DNA from: Gulosibacter macacae
Lineage (GTDB): Bacteria; Actinomycetota; Actinomycetes; Actinomycetales; Microbacteriaceae
NCBI RefSeq assembly: GCF_003865375.1
Contig: NZ_RQVS01000009.1
Coordinates: forward strand, 60,018-124,017
DNA: 64,000 nt
Direction of reading: 5' to 3'
Position numbers and translations under genes: made by a program
The notes under the pieces: model-generated
Databases searched by the model: none
What the model was told of the DNA's origin: nothing
The model's input: only the letters and a program-made list of their open reading frames with translations
Shown: piece by piece, positions 52,808-60,919 of the stretch
How positions within the stretch are numbered: position 1 is the first letter of the stretch
How the letters are laid out: each line of letters opens with the position of its first letter

Positions 52808-53485
52808 GTGAACCTGGCACATGACGACGACCTGATTGCGGTAGCCACTGAGCTCGCTGCGCGTTTGCGTCACGGCGATACGCACACGGTTGCAGCGGCC
52901 GCAGTCGATCGGCAGGGTCGCATCCATTCGGGCGTGAACGTCTACCACTTCACCGGTGGTCCCTGCGCAGAACTCGTTGTGCTCGGTGCGGCGGCTGCGG
53001 CACAGGCAGATGCGCTGGTGACGATGGTCGCGGTGGGGAATGGCGGTCGTGGTGTGATTTCCCCGTGTGGTCGCTGTCGTCAGGTGCTGCTTGATCTGCA
53101 TCCGGATATTCACGTCATCGTGCCGGGCGCGCAGGGGCCCCAGTCGGTGCCAATCGCGAGCCTCTTGCCCTATGCCTACTTGCAGGCCGAACAGATGCCA
53201 GAAGTCGTGCTCGCCGGGGTGCTCGTGTGTCGCTCTGAGGCCGAAGCTGCAATCGTGCGGGCTCATCTTCCTCGGCACATCGAACTCACCCATGCCGAAG
53301 CCGGGTGTCTCGAGTTCTCGGTAGTGCCCGGTGCCTCCGCCCTCGAGTGGTTGGTCACTGAACGCTTCGTCAATGAGGATGCGTTCCGCGCCCACCAAGA
53401 ACGAGTGGCAACCAGCGAGTGGGGCCGCGCCACGGCGGGAATTGAGCGTCGCTACGAGGTCACGGGGCTCTCGACTACGGCGTGA
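52808..53485 (+). CDS. Cytidine deaminase-like / antibiotic biosynthesis monooxygenase fusion
   Basis: A 225-residue two-domain protein. Residues 1-130 match the short cytidine/blasticidin-S deaminase fold: zinc Cys53 with catalytic Glu55 ([11 protein letters not shown]) and [12 protein letters not shown] with Cys87 and Cys90. Residues 135-220 match the antibiotic biosynthesis monooxygenase (ABM) ferredoxin-like fold: [19 protein letters not shown]...[17 protein letters not shown]. The combination is uncommon. GTG 52808 is the start. The stop is 35 bp before a small ORF. Confidence 0.75.
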   Translation: MNLAHDDDLIAVATELAARLRHGDTHTVAAAAVDRQGRIHSGVNVYHFTGGPCAELVVLGAAAAAQADALVTMVAVGNGGRGVISPCGRCRQVLLDLHPDIHVIVPGAQGPQSVPIASLLPYAYLQAEQMPEVVLAGVLVCRSEAEAAIVRAHLPRHIELTHAEAGCLEFSVVPGASALEWLVTERFVNEDAFRAHQERVATSEWGRATAGIERRYEVTGLSTTA

Positions 53486-53520
53486 TGTCGCGGTATCACT
53501 TACGTGAAGGGGGAATCGCG

Positions 53521-53661
53521 ATGACTGCAGATATCCATGAGATGCCTGATGAGCCGTCTTTGGAGACAGGAACAGTTGTCGCGGACACCGCCTGGGACTG
53601 GTTGAAAGAAACACTCGCAGACCTCGGTGACGATGGCGTGATGGCCTCAGCGTGGCGTTAA
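53521..53661 (+). CDS. Small 46-residue ORF with a strong ribosome site
   Basis: Starts at ATG 53521 after AAGGGGGAATCGCG and encodes a short acidic peptide (MTADIHEMPDEPSLETGTVV... WDWLKETLADLGDDGVMASAWR). No family is recognised. A second frame immediately downstream (GTG 53649 to TGA 53750) also looks protein-like, so this may be a frameshifted remnant of a longer gene. The remaining bases to 53849 show no gene. Confidence 0.4.
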   Translation: MTADIHEMPDEPSLETGTVVADTAWDWLKETLADLGDDGVMASAWR

Positions 53662-53849
53662 TAGATTCGCTGTTTGAAATGTCGATCACTCGGTCGACCG
53701 GCTTCAATTACGCGAAGCATGTCGTGAACTCGGTGGCGACTACCGAATGATTCCTGCGTAGGCGTGGAAGGCCAACAAGGCTGTCCGTGAAGGCGCCGCG
53801 TAGGCTCGATCGTTGACCGCAAGTTCAGACCGCATCACGAGAGCCAAGC

Positions 53850-54854
53850 ATGACGCCATCCGACCGCCAGTACGCATCCAAATCTGAGTCAGAGCGCGCC
53901 CCTCGGCCACGGTACCTCGTGCCGCTCGACTTGGTTCGCGGCGGTCTCATCGGCACCGCCGAGCTCGTGCCCGGCGTCTCGGGTGGCACAGTTGCGCTCG
54001 TCACCGGCGTCTACGACCAGCTCATCGACTCGGCCGACCACGTCGTTCAAGCCGGTCGCAAGCTACTGTTTGGCCCCGATCGGTGGCGTTCGGCGCTCGC
54101 GGAACTGCGCCGCACAGATTGGTGGCTCATCGTTCCGGTGCTCATTGGCATGGCCACGGCAGTCCTCACACTCGCCGGCGTGATGAAGGGATTCGTCACT
54201 GACGAACCCGAACTCTCGCGGGGCCTGTTCTTCGGGCTCGTCGCCGCGAGCGTGATCGTGCCGCTTCGGATGCTGCCCGCTCGGAAGGAAGGCCGGGCAC
54301 CGTTCGTAGAGTGGCTGATGTTCGGCGGCGCCATCGTTGCCGCGTTCGTGCTCACGAGCTTCGCAGGCGGGCAGTCGGTTGAGGATCCGGCACTACCACT
54401 GGTGTTTCTGGCCGCAGCGATCGCCATCTGTGCGCTCGTGATTCCGGGCATCTCGGGGTCGTTCTTCCTCCTTGCTGTCGGGCTTTACGCGCCCACGCTC
54501 ACTGCGGTCGACGAGCGAAACCTGCCGTACATCGGCACCTTCCTCCTTGGTGCGATCGCCGGCCTTGCCGCATTCGTCAAGGTGCTGCACCACCTCTTGC
54601 ACAACCACCGACGGTCAACGCTCATCGTCATGGCGGGGCTCATGATCGGCTCGCTGCGGGCACTCTGGCCCTGGCAATCAACCGAGGCTGAGGGAGCTGG
54701 AACGCTCCTCGCACCGACCGATCCGGTTTGGGGCCCGATCGGGCTGGCCGTGCTCGGTGCGGTTGTCGTCATCACGCTCATCCTCGTCGAGGAGCGATTG
54801 AAGGCTGGGCCCTCGCAGCATCGCGATGTCGAGCCTGACTCGACGTTCTCGTGA
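53850..54854 (+). CDS. DUF368 (PopT-like) undecaprenyl phosphate transporter
   Basis: A 334-residue membrane protein with about eight to nine helices and the DUF368 repeat signatures: GTAELVPGVSGGTVALVTGVYDQLI near residues 36-60 and ALVIPGISGSFFLLAVGLY near 192-210. DUF368 proteins of the PopT group return undecaprenyl phosphate across the membrane for reuse in cell-wall synthesis, which complements uppS. ATG 53850 is used. It ends just before the VapBC operator palindrome. Confidence 0.85.
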   Translation: MTPSDRQYASKSESERAPRPRYLVPLDLVRGGLIGTAELVPGVSGGTVALVTGVYDQLIDSADHVVQAGRKLLFGPDRWRSALAELRRTDWWLIVPVLIGMATAVLTLAGVMKGFVTDEPELSRGLFFGLVAASVIVPLRMLPARKEGRAPFVEWLMFGGAIVAAFVLTSFAGGQSVEDPALPLVFLAAAIAICALVIPGISGSFFLLAVGLYAPTLTAVDERNLPYIGTFLLGAIAGLAAFVKVLHHLLHNHRRSTLIVMAGLMIGSLRALWPWQSTEAEGAGTLLAPTDPVWGPIGLAVLGAVVVITLILVEERLKAGPSQHRDVEPDSTFS

Positions 54855-54859
54855 CTGGC

Positions 54860-54876
54860 GTAGCACGCGGTGCTAC
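54860..54876. promoter_or_regulatory. VapBC operator palindrome
   Basis: GTAGCAC-GCG-GTGCTAC, a perfect 7-bp-arm palindrome, 10 bp before the antitoxin GTG. Likely bound by the VapB-VapC complex for autoregulation. Confidence 0.7.
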
Positions 54877-54885
54877 GCTTCAGTT

Positions 54886-55140
54886 GTGACTGAAATCGTG
54901 AGCCAACGCGAGTTGCGCAATGAGAGCGGTCGCATCATGAGCGAACTCGATGCGGGCCGTTCCTTCATCGTGACTCGTAATTCGGTTCCGGTCGGTGAAC
55001 TGCTCCCACTTCGCCGTGCGCGTCTTGTCGATGCAAGGCTCGTAGCTGAGATGTTCCGTGCTGCGCCTCGCGTCGATGGTGCACGATTCCGGCATGATCT
55101 TGATGTGTCGGTCGACCAAAATACCGAGCCTCGTGCCTAA
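54886..55140 (+). CDS. vapB: Phd/YefM-type antitoxin VapB
   Basis: An 84-residue antitoxin. The N-terminal Phd/YefM DNA-binding part reads VSQRELRNESGRIMSELDAGRSFIVTRNSVPVGELLP, and the C-terminal tail wraps the toxin. GTG 54886 is chosen because it begins just after the palindrome and at the family start. The frame upstream to 54826 overlaps the DUF368 gene. It overlaps vapC by 8 bp. Confidence 0.88.
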   Translation: MTEIVSQRELRNESGRIMSELDAGRSFIVTRNSVPVGELLPLRRARLVDARLVAEMFRAAPRVDGARFRHDLDVSVDQNTEPRA

Positions 55141-55537
55141 CCGACTCGCGGCCGGACTCCTCGACACATCGGTAGTCATTGATCTCGACATCATCGACGC
55201 CGAGCTACTCCCACTCACTGTCGGTGTTTCGGCGATCACCATGGCTGAGCTTGGCGCCGGACCAGCTGCTACCACCGACCCAGCCGAGCGTGCCCGGCGC
55301 CAAGACCGCCTACAGCGCGCCGAGGCAGCGTTCGAAGCGATTCCTTTCGGTAGCGAGGCTGCGCGCGCCTACACGAGGGTCTATGCCGCCGTAGTTGCAA
55401 CTGGGCGCCAACCTCGAAGCCGCTTCGCCGACCTGCTCATTGCGGCGACAGCCATGGCTGAAGAGCTGCCCCTGATCACTCGAAACCCAAACGACTTTCA
55501 AGGCCTTGATGATCTGGTTCGAGTTGTCGCGGTCTGA
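55133..55537 (+). CDS. vapC: PIN-domain toxin VapC
   Basis: A 134-residue PIN ribonuclease. Conserved acidic residues are visible in GLLDTSVVIDLD (first Asp), ITMAELGAGP (Glu) and RFADLLIAATAMA (third Asp), with TRNPNDFQGL at the end. It probably cleaves tRNA or rRNA when freed from VapB. GTG 55133 is assigned because the PIN fold begins a few residues later and it overlaps vapB. ATG starts further upstream would overlap vapB more. Confidence 0.88.
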   Translation: MPNRLAAGLLDTSVVIDLDIIDAELLPLTVGVSAITMAELGAGPAATTDPAERARRQDRLQRAEAAFEAIPFGSEAARAYTRVYAAVVATGRQPRSRFADLLIAATAMAEELPLITRNPNDFQGLDDLVRVVAV

Positions 55538-55607
55538 GCCAGGGGGTACATCCAACGACAGCTATCGAGTCACTCGTCGAACTGGCAGGCTCACCTAGGC
55601 TCGCGAC

Positions 55608-56132
55608 ATGACTGTGCACTTCTACACGGCAACAAGCCTCGACGGGTTCATCGCGACGACCGACCACTCCCTCGACTGGCTCTTCAAGCAAGATTTCGAT
55701 CCGGCCGGTCCGATGAACTACACCGAGTTCTTAGCGGACATGGGCGCACTCGTGATGGGAGCATCCACGTACCAATGGCTTCGGGATGCGGAACCGACGT
55801 GGCCGTACGAAGTGCCGACGATCGTCATGACACATCGAGATCTCGAGGCGTCAGCAGAGGCTGACGTGAAGTTTCGGCAGGGAGATGTTCGCGAGATTCA
55901 CGCTGACCTCGTTGCCGCAGCCGGCGACAAAGACATCTGGATCGTTGGCGGTGGCGACATTGCCGGACAATTTGCCGACGCGGGTCTCCTTGACGAAATC
56001 TGGGTGCAATTCGCCCCGGTCACGCTCGGCGCAGGGCAACCACTGCTGCCGCGAGCACTCGACCTTGAACTCATCGAACTTGCCCAGAACCGAGCATTCG
56101 TGTGTGCGCACTATCGGGTGGTGAAGCAGTAG
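55608..56132 (+). CDS. RibD C-terminal/dihydrofolate reductase-fold protein
   Basis: A 174-residue NADPH-binding fold (YTATSLDGFIATTDHSLDWL at the start, GALVMGASTYQWL, IVGGGDIAGQFADAGLLDEIWVQFAPVTLGAG, LIELAQNRAFVCAHYRV). This is the RibD_C/DfrA-like family, whose free-standing members are often of unknown function and sometimes confer drug tolerance. ATG 55608 fits. It stands alone between vapC and an acetyltransferase. Confidence 0.85.
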   Translation: MTVHFYTATSLDGFIATTDHSLDWLFKQDFDPAGPMNYTEFLADMGALVMGASTYQWLRDAEPTWPYEVPTIVMTHRDLEASAEADVKFRQGDVREIHADLVAAAGDKDIWIVGGGDIAGQFADAGLLDEIWVQFAPVTLGAGQPLLPRALDLELIELAQNRAFVCAHYRVVKQ

Positions 56133-56275
56133 CGCGTCGACCACCAGCCGACGAAGACTCACGGAATCAATACCGGCCTGCGTTGTTATCGTCAGTGCGC
56201 CATGAACAATTGTTCACCCGCGCATCCACGTCGCGTTGGCCGCATTCGGCCACCAACTTCGAAGGAGCAATCTCA

Positions 56276-56638
56276 ATGAGCCACGCACTTCAGGATTCGG
56301 GCGGCGCGCCCGTCACCGTCGAACTCGACGAGGCCGGCAAGGCCTACGTCATCAAGGTCGAGGGCGGCGAAGTCGCTGGCCGCGCGCACTTCGTGGCAGG
56401 GCCTACCGAAGGCGAGCGCATTTTCTATCACACCGAAGTCGATGCAGCATTCGGTGGACGCGGGCTGTCGAAGGTGCTCGTCGCCGAGGCACTCGCCGAC
56501 TCACGCGAACGCGGCGTCACCGTCGTGCCGCTCTGCCCGCTCTTTGTGCGCAAGCTCGCGCAGACTGGCGACGACTACGTCGCCGAGGGCGGCAAGTACC
56601 GCAAGGCAACCACCACCGACATCGGGCTTGTGAGCTAA
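56276..56638 (+). CDS. GNAT-like N-acetyltransferase (YjdJ/NATD1 type)
   Basis: A 120-residue short GNAT domain (AGRAHFVAGPTEGERIFYHTEVDAAFGGRGLSKVLVAEALADSRERGVTVVPLCPLFVRKL). The HTEV..A..G+G+...LV pattern is the acetyl-CoA loop of the YjdJ group. The substrate is unknown. The frame extends upstream to 56102, but ATG 56276 follows GAAGGAG, a strong ribosome site. Only 8 bp before the next gene. Confidence 0.86.
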   Translation: MSHALQDSGGAPVTVELDEAGKAYVIKVEGGEVAGRAHFVAGPTEGERIFYHTEVDAAFGGRGLSKVLVAEALADSRERGVTVVPLCPLFVRKLAQTGDDYVAEGGKYRKATTTDIGLVS

Positions 56639-56646
56639 CGCCGCAC

Positions 56647-57114
56647 ATGAACGACAACCGACCCTTCATCGACAAGTCGCAACCCGAGGTCTACCGAGCG
56701 ATGGTGCGCACGGCGCAAGCTTCGCGCGCAGCAGCCAACGAGGCGGGCCTCACCGACGCACTCATCGAACTCGTGAACACCCGTGTTTCGCAAATCAATG
56801 GCTGCCGCACCTGCCTCGGCATCCACGCCCCAGCCGCGCGCAAGGCGGGCGTTGACCCCGTCAAGATCGACGTGCTCGCGGCTTGGTACGAAGCCGAGGT
56901 TTTCGATGCGCAAGAGCGTGCAGCACTCCGCCTCGCAGAATCGCTCACGGTGATTGACAAGACGGCCGACCGCGACGCGATTGCGGCCGAGGTCGGCGAG
57001 CACTTCACGAGCGAGCAGATCGGCGCACTCGAATGGTCGATTGTGCTGATCAACTCGTTCAACCGCATCTCGATCGCGAGCGATCACCCGGTCATCGGCG
57101 CCAAGCGCGCCTAA
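56647..57114 (+). CDS. Carboxymuconolactone decarboxylase family (AhpD-like) protein
   Basis: A 155-residue protein with the AhpD-type redox motif CRTCLGIH (C-x2-C-x3-H, about residue 53-60), preceded by ELVNTRVSQINGC and followed by helices (AAWYEAEVFDAQERAALRLAESL). Such proteins act as alkylhydroperoxidases, reducing peroxides or regenerating AhpC. ATG 56647 is 8 bp after the acetyltransferase stop. The two are probably co-transcribed. Confidence 0.87.
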   Translation: MNDNRPFIDKSQPEVYRAMVRTAQASRAAANEAGLTDALIELVNTRVSQINGCRTCLGIHAPAARKAGVDPVKIDVLAAWYEAEVFDAQERAALRLAESLTVIDKTADRDAIAAEVGEHFTSEQIGALEWSIVLINSFNRISIASDHPVIGAKRA

Positions 57115-57144
57115 TGCCCAAGCGTGAGTGCCAGGATGAAAGAC

Positions 57145-57591
57145 ATGGCACGCATCCTGCGCTTTGACCACATCGGCATCACTGTTGCCGACCTCGACCT
57201 CGTGACCGAGTTCTTCACCGCACTCGGATGCGAGGTCGAAGGCCGCGCGACCGTGCAAGGCGAATTCATCGACACGGTCTGCGGCATCTCCGATGCACAC
57301 TGCGAGATCGTCATGCTGCAACCACCGGGCGGTGGAACGAGTCTCGAGCTCGCGAAGTTCGTGCATCCGGATGCGACGCCAGGCTCGCCGACGGCCATGG
57401 CGAACGAACTCGGGCTACGCAATGTCGCCTTCGAAGTTGATGATCTCGACGCGGCTGTCGCATGGGCCGCAGGGGAGGGTTACGGACTCGTCGGAGGCAT
57501 CGGTGAGTAGGAGGATGCGTGGCGCATGGCCTATGTGCGCGGGCCGGAGAGCCTCATTGTGTCGCTCGCCGAACGCGTGCGTGAATTATGA
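57145..57591 (+). pseudogene. VOC-family protein interrupted by an in-frame TAG
   Basis: Codons from ATG 57145 encode a VOC protein (ILRFDHIGITVADLDLVTEFFTALGCEVEG... HPDATPGSP... LRNVAFEVDDLDAAVAWAAGEGY). TAG at 57508-57510 interrupts it after 121 residues. The same frame continues (EDAWRMAYVRGPESLIVSLAERV) to TGA 57589, the usual end of this family, where the next gene's ATG overlaps. The TAG replaces a residue that is often Tyr or Gln, so one base change likely broke the gene. The first part may still be translated. Confidence 0.75.
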
Positions 57592-58451
57592 GCCGCGAAG
57601 TAGGGGAACGGCTCACCGAGTATCTGCAATTGCCGCGCACCCGCCGCGGCGACTACGGCTGGGGCCGGGTGGTCGCCGCGCTCGTATTGCTCACGGTTGG
57701 CTGCGCGGCCATCGTTGGCGGTGTCGGCACTGCGCTGGCGCTCGCGAGCACCGCCGACGGCTCGCCACCGCCGGTCGTCGGCATCCTGCAGGTCGGCGTA
57801 ATCGGCCTCTGGGTCGCCATCGTCTGGCTCGTCGCCTGCACACTCTTTGGGATGCGCTTCGGCGACCTGGTCTCGTGGCGTTCCCGAGTGCGCTGGCGGC
57901 TACTTGGCATTTCGACGGCTATCTCGGTACTGGGACTCGGTGCTTACACGCTTGCGCTCGCGGCGATCAACGGTTCCTCGCTCGTGCCGCTCACCGGCGC
58001 TATTTGGCTTGCAATACTCGTGGCGCTCATCCTGGTGCCAATTCAGGCGGCCGCAGAAGAACTGCTTTTTCGCGCGTTCGTGCCCCAAATCATCCTCGCT
58101 AAGACGGGCGTCAACGCGGTGAAATACGTCGTCGTCGCGGTCATCTCGAGCGTGGTGTTCGCTTCGCTCCACGGGGCTGGAAGCATCGGCGGGCTCATCA
58201 TGTTTGCCCTGTTCGGCGTGGTGTTTGCGACGCTCGTGTACTTCACCGCCGGCGTCGAAGCCGCGATCGCATTGCATGCGGTCAACAACCTGCTCGTCAT
58301 CGTCGGCGGCATGCTCACCGGCCGCGAGGCAAAACCGGGCGAAGTCGACAACGCGCTATCGCCCGCGACGTTCGCGCAACTCGGCGTGATGATCGCAATT
58401 GCGGTGGTCATCGCGTTCATCGAACGGCGCCGCACAGGCACACCTCGCTAG
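57588..58451 (+). CDS. CPBP-family intramembrane metalloprotease
   Basis: A 287-residue protein with about eight helices. The ABI/CPBP motifs are in order: EELLFRAFVPQ (about residues 157-167), FASLHGAG (about 190) and LHAVNNLLVIV (about 225). These residues form the metal-dependent active site within the membrane. Prokaryotic members process bacteriocins or have unknown targets. ATG 57588 overlaps the end of the broken VOC frame by four bases, confirming that frame's original length. Confidence 0.87.
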   Translation: MSREVGERLTEYLQLPRTRRGDYGWGRVVAALVLLTVGCAAIVGGVGTALALASTADGSPPPVVGILQVGVIGLWVAIVWLVACTLFGMRFGDLVSWRSRVRWRLLGISTAISVLGLGAYTLALAAINGSSLVPLTGAIWLAILVALILVPIQAAAEELLFRAFVPQIILAKTGVNAVKYVVVAVISSVVFASLHGAGSIGGLIMFALFGVVFATLVYFTAGVEAAIALHAVNNLLVIVGGMLTGREAKPGEVDNALSPATFAQLGVMIAIAVVIAFIERRRTGTPR

Positions 58452-58506
58452 GGTTCGGCGAGAAGCGGCGCATCGAGGGTGATGTGTCGAGGCAGGAGAT
58501 GTGGCA

Positions 58507-59052
58507 ATGCTGACCGAGTTCATTCGAGACCACGCCTTCACCGCTGCGTGGTTCGGGCTCATGACCGGAGTCTGGCTCGGCTGGGCCCAGGAAGATCCGC
58601 CACAGCGTTGGCGACCCTGGCTCGGTGCGGGCTCGGTGATTGGCCTCGCTATCGCCGGTGCGTTTGGCTACAGCGTTGTGCGAAATTGGGCGACCGCCAG
58701 TGCCCTCGAGGGGAAGTATCAGTGGTTTGGCGTGCTCGTTGCGGCCGAGGTGGTGGCCGCAGGCATCGGCTGCTTGCTCCTCGCGCGCCGTGGCCAGGGA
58801 CGCTGGATGGCGTGGTGGGTGGCGATTGTCGTTGCGCTCCACTTCATTCCGCTCGCGTTCATGCTCGAGGATGCTTCGCACGCGGTGCTCGGGCTCGTGC
58901 AATTGGTGCTGCTCGCGCTCATTTACCCGCGACTTCGCAGGGAATCCCGCACCACGAGTGCTTGGACCGGCGCGGTGATGGGTGGCGCGCTGCTGCTGTT
59001 CGCGGTGATCTCCGCAGTGATGTTCTTTGTGCGTCACGGCACCCCCTGGTGA
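58507..59052 (+). CDS. Multi-pass membrane protein, family unclear
   Basis: A 181-residue protein with about six transmembrane helices (AAWFGLMTGVWLGW, AGSVIGLAIAGAFGY, FGVLVAAEVVAAGIGCLLL, WWVAIVVALHFIPLAF, AVLGLVQLVLLALIY, MGGALLLFAVISAVMFF). ATG 58507 sits 8 bases after AGGAG, better than GTG 58501. I do not recognise the function. It is 55 bp after the CPBP gene. Confidence 0.65.
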   Translation: MLTEFIRDHAFTAAWFGLMTGVWLGWAQEDPPQRWRPWLGAGSVIGLAIAGAFGYSVVRNWATASALEGKYQWFGVLVAAEVVAAGIGCLLLARRGQGRWMAWWVAIVVALHFIPLAFMLEDASHAVLGLVQLVLLALIYPRLRRESRTTSAWTGAVMGGALLLFAVISAVMFFVRHGTPW

Positions 59053-59092
59053 CGCCGGATCGCCTCACAACTCTGGCGAATATCGTGGGCAC

Positions 59093-59977
59093 ATGGCTGA
59101 CTTCGTGCTCCCGCAACCCGGACTCTTCGCGCTCGGCACCCCGGTGCAGACCTTCCTTGAGTTTGATCTGATTGAGCCTGCCGCGGCCGATGCGCAATTG
59201 CTCACTTCGATCAACTCGCTCGTATCGGGCATCAAAACCGGCCAAGGATGCAACGTGTCTATTGGCGTGCGCCCGAGTCTGTGGGCGCGCGAGCGCCCGG
59301 ATGCGAGCCCCACCGGCGTGCACGACTTCGCCGAACCGGTGACTGGCGACGACGGTTTCAGCATGCCCGCCACCCAGCACGATTTGGTGGTGTGGGTCGC
59401 CGGGGGCCGTCCCGATGCGGTATTCGACGAGGGGCACCACGCGGTCGTAGCGCTCGCCGAAGTCGCCCGGCTTGCCCACGAGAACAAGGGCTGGAACTAC
59501 CACGGCAATATCGACCTCACCGGGTTCATCGATGGCACCGAGAACCCAACCATCGCCGACGCCGCCCACACCTGTCTCGTGCCGGAAGGCCCAGGGCGCG
59601 GCTCGTCGGTGCTGCTCTTGCAGGAGTGGCGGCACAATCTCGCGGCCTGGGATGCGGCGGGTGTCGAGACGCAGGAGCGAGCCATTGGCCGCACCAAGCG
59701 CGACAACGTCGAACTCGATCCGAAGCCCGCTGGCGCACACAACGCGCGCACTGATCAGGATGTCGTCGGCAAGATCCTGCGCAAGAACATCCCGATCGGC
59801 GGGGTCTCCGACCCAGGAACGCTCTTCATCGGACTCTGTGCCGACCAGCGCATCCTGCACACCATGCTCGAGCGCATGGCTGGGCAGGGTGGTGAGCCGC
59901 GTGACGACCTCACTCGGTACACAACCGCGAACACCGGCGCGTACTACGTGCTGCCTGCGGCGGAAGCGTTCGTCTAG
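59093..59977 (+). CDS. Dyp-type peroxidase
   Basis: A 294-residue heme peroxidase of the dye-decolourising family. The hallmark GFIDGTENP is at about residue 143, where the Asp is catalytic. A heme-ligand region with His lies near NYHGNIDLTG..., followed by the C-terminal GGVSDPGTLFIGLCADQRIL and a late RYTTANTGAYYVLPAA. No twin-arginine signal is seen, so it is cytoplasmic or encapsulin-bound. No encapsulin gene is near. ATG 59093 is used. Confidence 0.9.
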   Translation: MADFVLPQPGLFALGTPVQTFLEFDLIEPAAADAQLLTSINSLVSGIKTGQGCNVSIGVRPSLWARERPDASPTGVHDFAEPVTGDDGFSMPATQHDLVVWVAGGRPDAVFDEGHHAVVALAEVARLAHENKGWNYHGNIDLTGFIDGTENPTIADAAHTCLVPEGPGRGSSVLLLQEWRHNLAAWDAAGVETQERAIGRTKRDNVELDPKPAGAHNARTDQDVVGKILRKNIPIGGVSDPGTLFIGLCADQRILHTMLERMAGQGGEPRDDLTRYTTANTGAYYVLPAAEAFV

Positions 59978-60051
59978 TCTGCACGGTCGAGGCCCGTACG
60001 CGGCTCGATAGGATGACGGGTGTTTGGTCGGGCACACGGATGGGAGGCGGC

Positions 60052-60312
60052 ATGCGACTCATTCGATGCACGCGCTGCGGCGGCACACAATTTCACGAGA
60101 CGGCCACCGAAATGGAATGCCACTGGTGCCGGGCTCGATACCTCAAGGAGTCGCCGGAAGCCGCGAGGCCAGCATCCGTTGTCGACCTCAGTGGTGACGT
60201 TGAAGCGCTGCTCCGCAAATGCGAGACCGACCCGGCGAATCGTGCCCGCTATGCGAGCCTCGTGCTCGATATCGACCCGACCAATGTGCGAGCGCTGTCG
60301 TATCTGCGCTGA
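60052..60312 (+). CDS. Small zinc-ribbon protein
   Basis: An 86-residue protein. The N-terminus holds a zinc ribbon (CTRCGGTQFHETATEMECHWCRARY: CxxC...CxxC). The rest is helical (LSGDVEALLRKCETDPANRARYASLVLDIDPTN). The frame opens at 60013, but ATG 60052 follows GGGAGG and starts at the ribbon. It precedes the YbjQ-like gene by 13 bp and probably belongs to the same unit. Confidence 0.7.
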   Translation: MRLIRCTRCGGTQFHETATEMECHWCRARYLKESPEAARPASVVDLSGDVEALLRKCETDPANRARYASLVLDIDPTNVRALSYLR

Positions 60313-60325
60313 GTGAGAGAAGACG

Positions 60326-60916
60326 ATGAAGACACAAGACATTGCGGTGGCCAACGGGTTCGACACCAACACGCTCGAGCTGTGGATCAAGCAGGCCGGA
60401 GTGCCGCATAAGGTCGGCTTCTTCAGTAGTGACATGGAAATCGACGACATGCACGTGCCCTCGGTCGTCGCGCAGTTCCGTACCTACCTCGAGCAAACCG
60501 CGCGCGACCGACATGCGGCAGCCATTGCTGAGGATGAGAAGCGTCGCACCATGGCGAGCATGCTCATCACCTCGGGCTTCAACTTCGACGGCTACACGAT
60601 CACGCGGTACTCGGGCTATATCTCGGGCGATGATGCGATGTCGCTTGACCGTCCACGCCATGGATGGTTTGGCGGCGTCGACAGTGACGTGGCCTCCGGG
60701 CTCATGCGCTCGCTCGTGCAGATTCGCCGCAATGCCCTCGCCGAACTCAAAGAAGCGGCCTATGCACTCGGCTGTAACGCGGTGATCGGTGTCGACTTTG
60801 ACTACATCACCCTCGACCCAGAAACGCGCAATAACCAGGGCGGCACGCTCTACCTGCCGTTCCTGTTCGCGGTGACCGCGAATGGCAATGCGGTCGTGAT
60901 CGAGAAGAACAAGTAG
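60326..60916 (+). CDS. YbjQ-family protein with N-terminal extension
   Basis: A 196-residue protein. The C-terminal 120 residues form the YbjQ (DUF74) heavy-metal-binding fold (GYTITRYSGYISGDDAM... MRSLVQIRRNALAELKEAAYALGCNAVIGVDFDY). The first 70 residues are helical with a loop (LWIKQAGVPHKVGFFSSDMEIDDMHVPSV). YbjQ proteins are proposed to bind metals; there is no firm function. Directly follows the zinc-ribbon gene. Confidence 0.8.
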   Translation: MKTQDIAVANGFDTNTLELWIKQAGVPHKVGFFSSDMEIDDMHVPSVVAQFRTYLEQTARDRHAAAIAEDEKRRTMASMLITSGFNFDGYTITRYSGYISGDDAMSLDRPRHGWFGGVDSDVASGLMRSLVQIRRNALAELKEAAYALGCNAVIGVDFDYITLDPETRNNQGGTLYLPFLFAVTANGNAVVIEKNK

Positions 60917-60919
60917 CCG

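Noticed and set aside
52712..53707. Minus-strand 331-codon frame opposite the deaminase fusion
   Set aside because: Shadow of the plus-strand gene, whose zinc motifs are intact.
57508..57510. TAG as a pyrrolysine or other recoded codon
   Set aside because: No Pyl machinery or recoding element is visible, and a one-base nonsense change is simpler.
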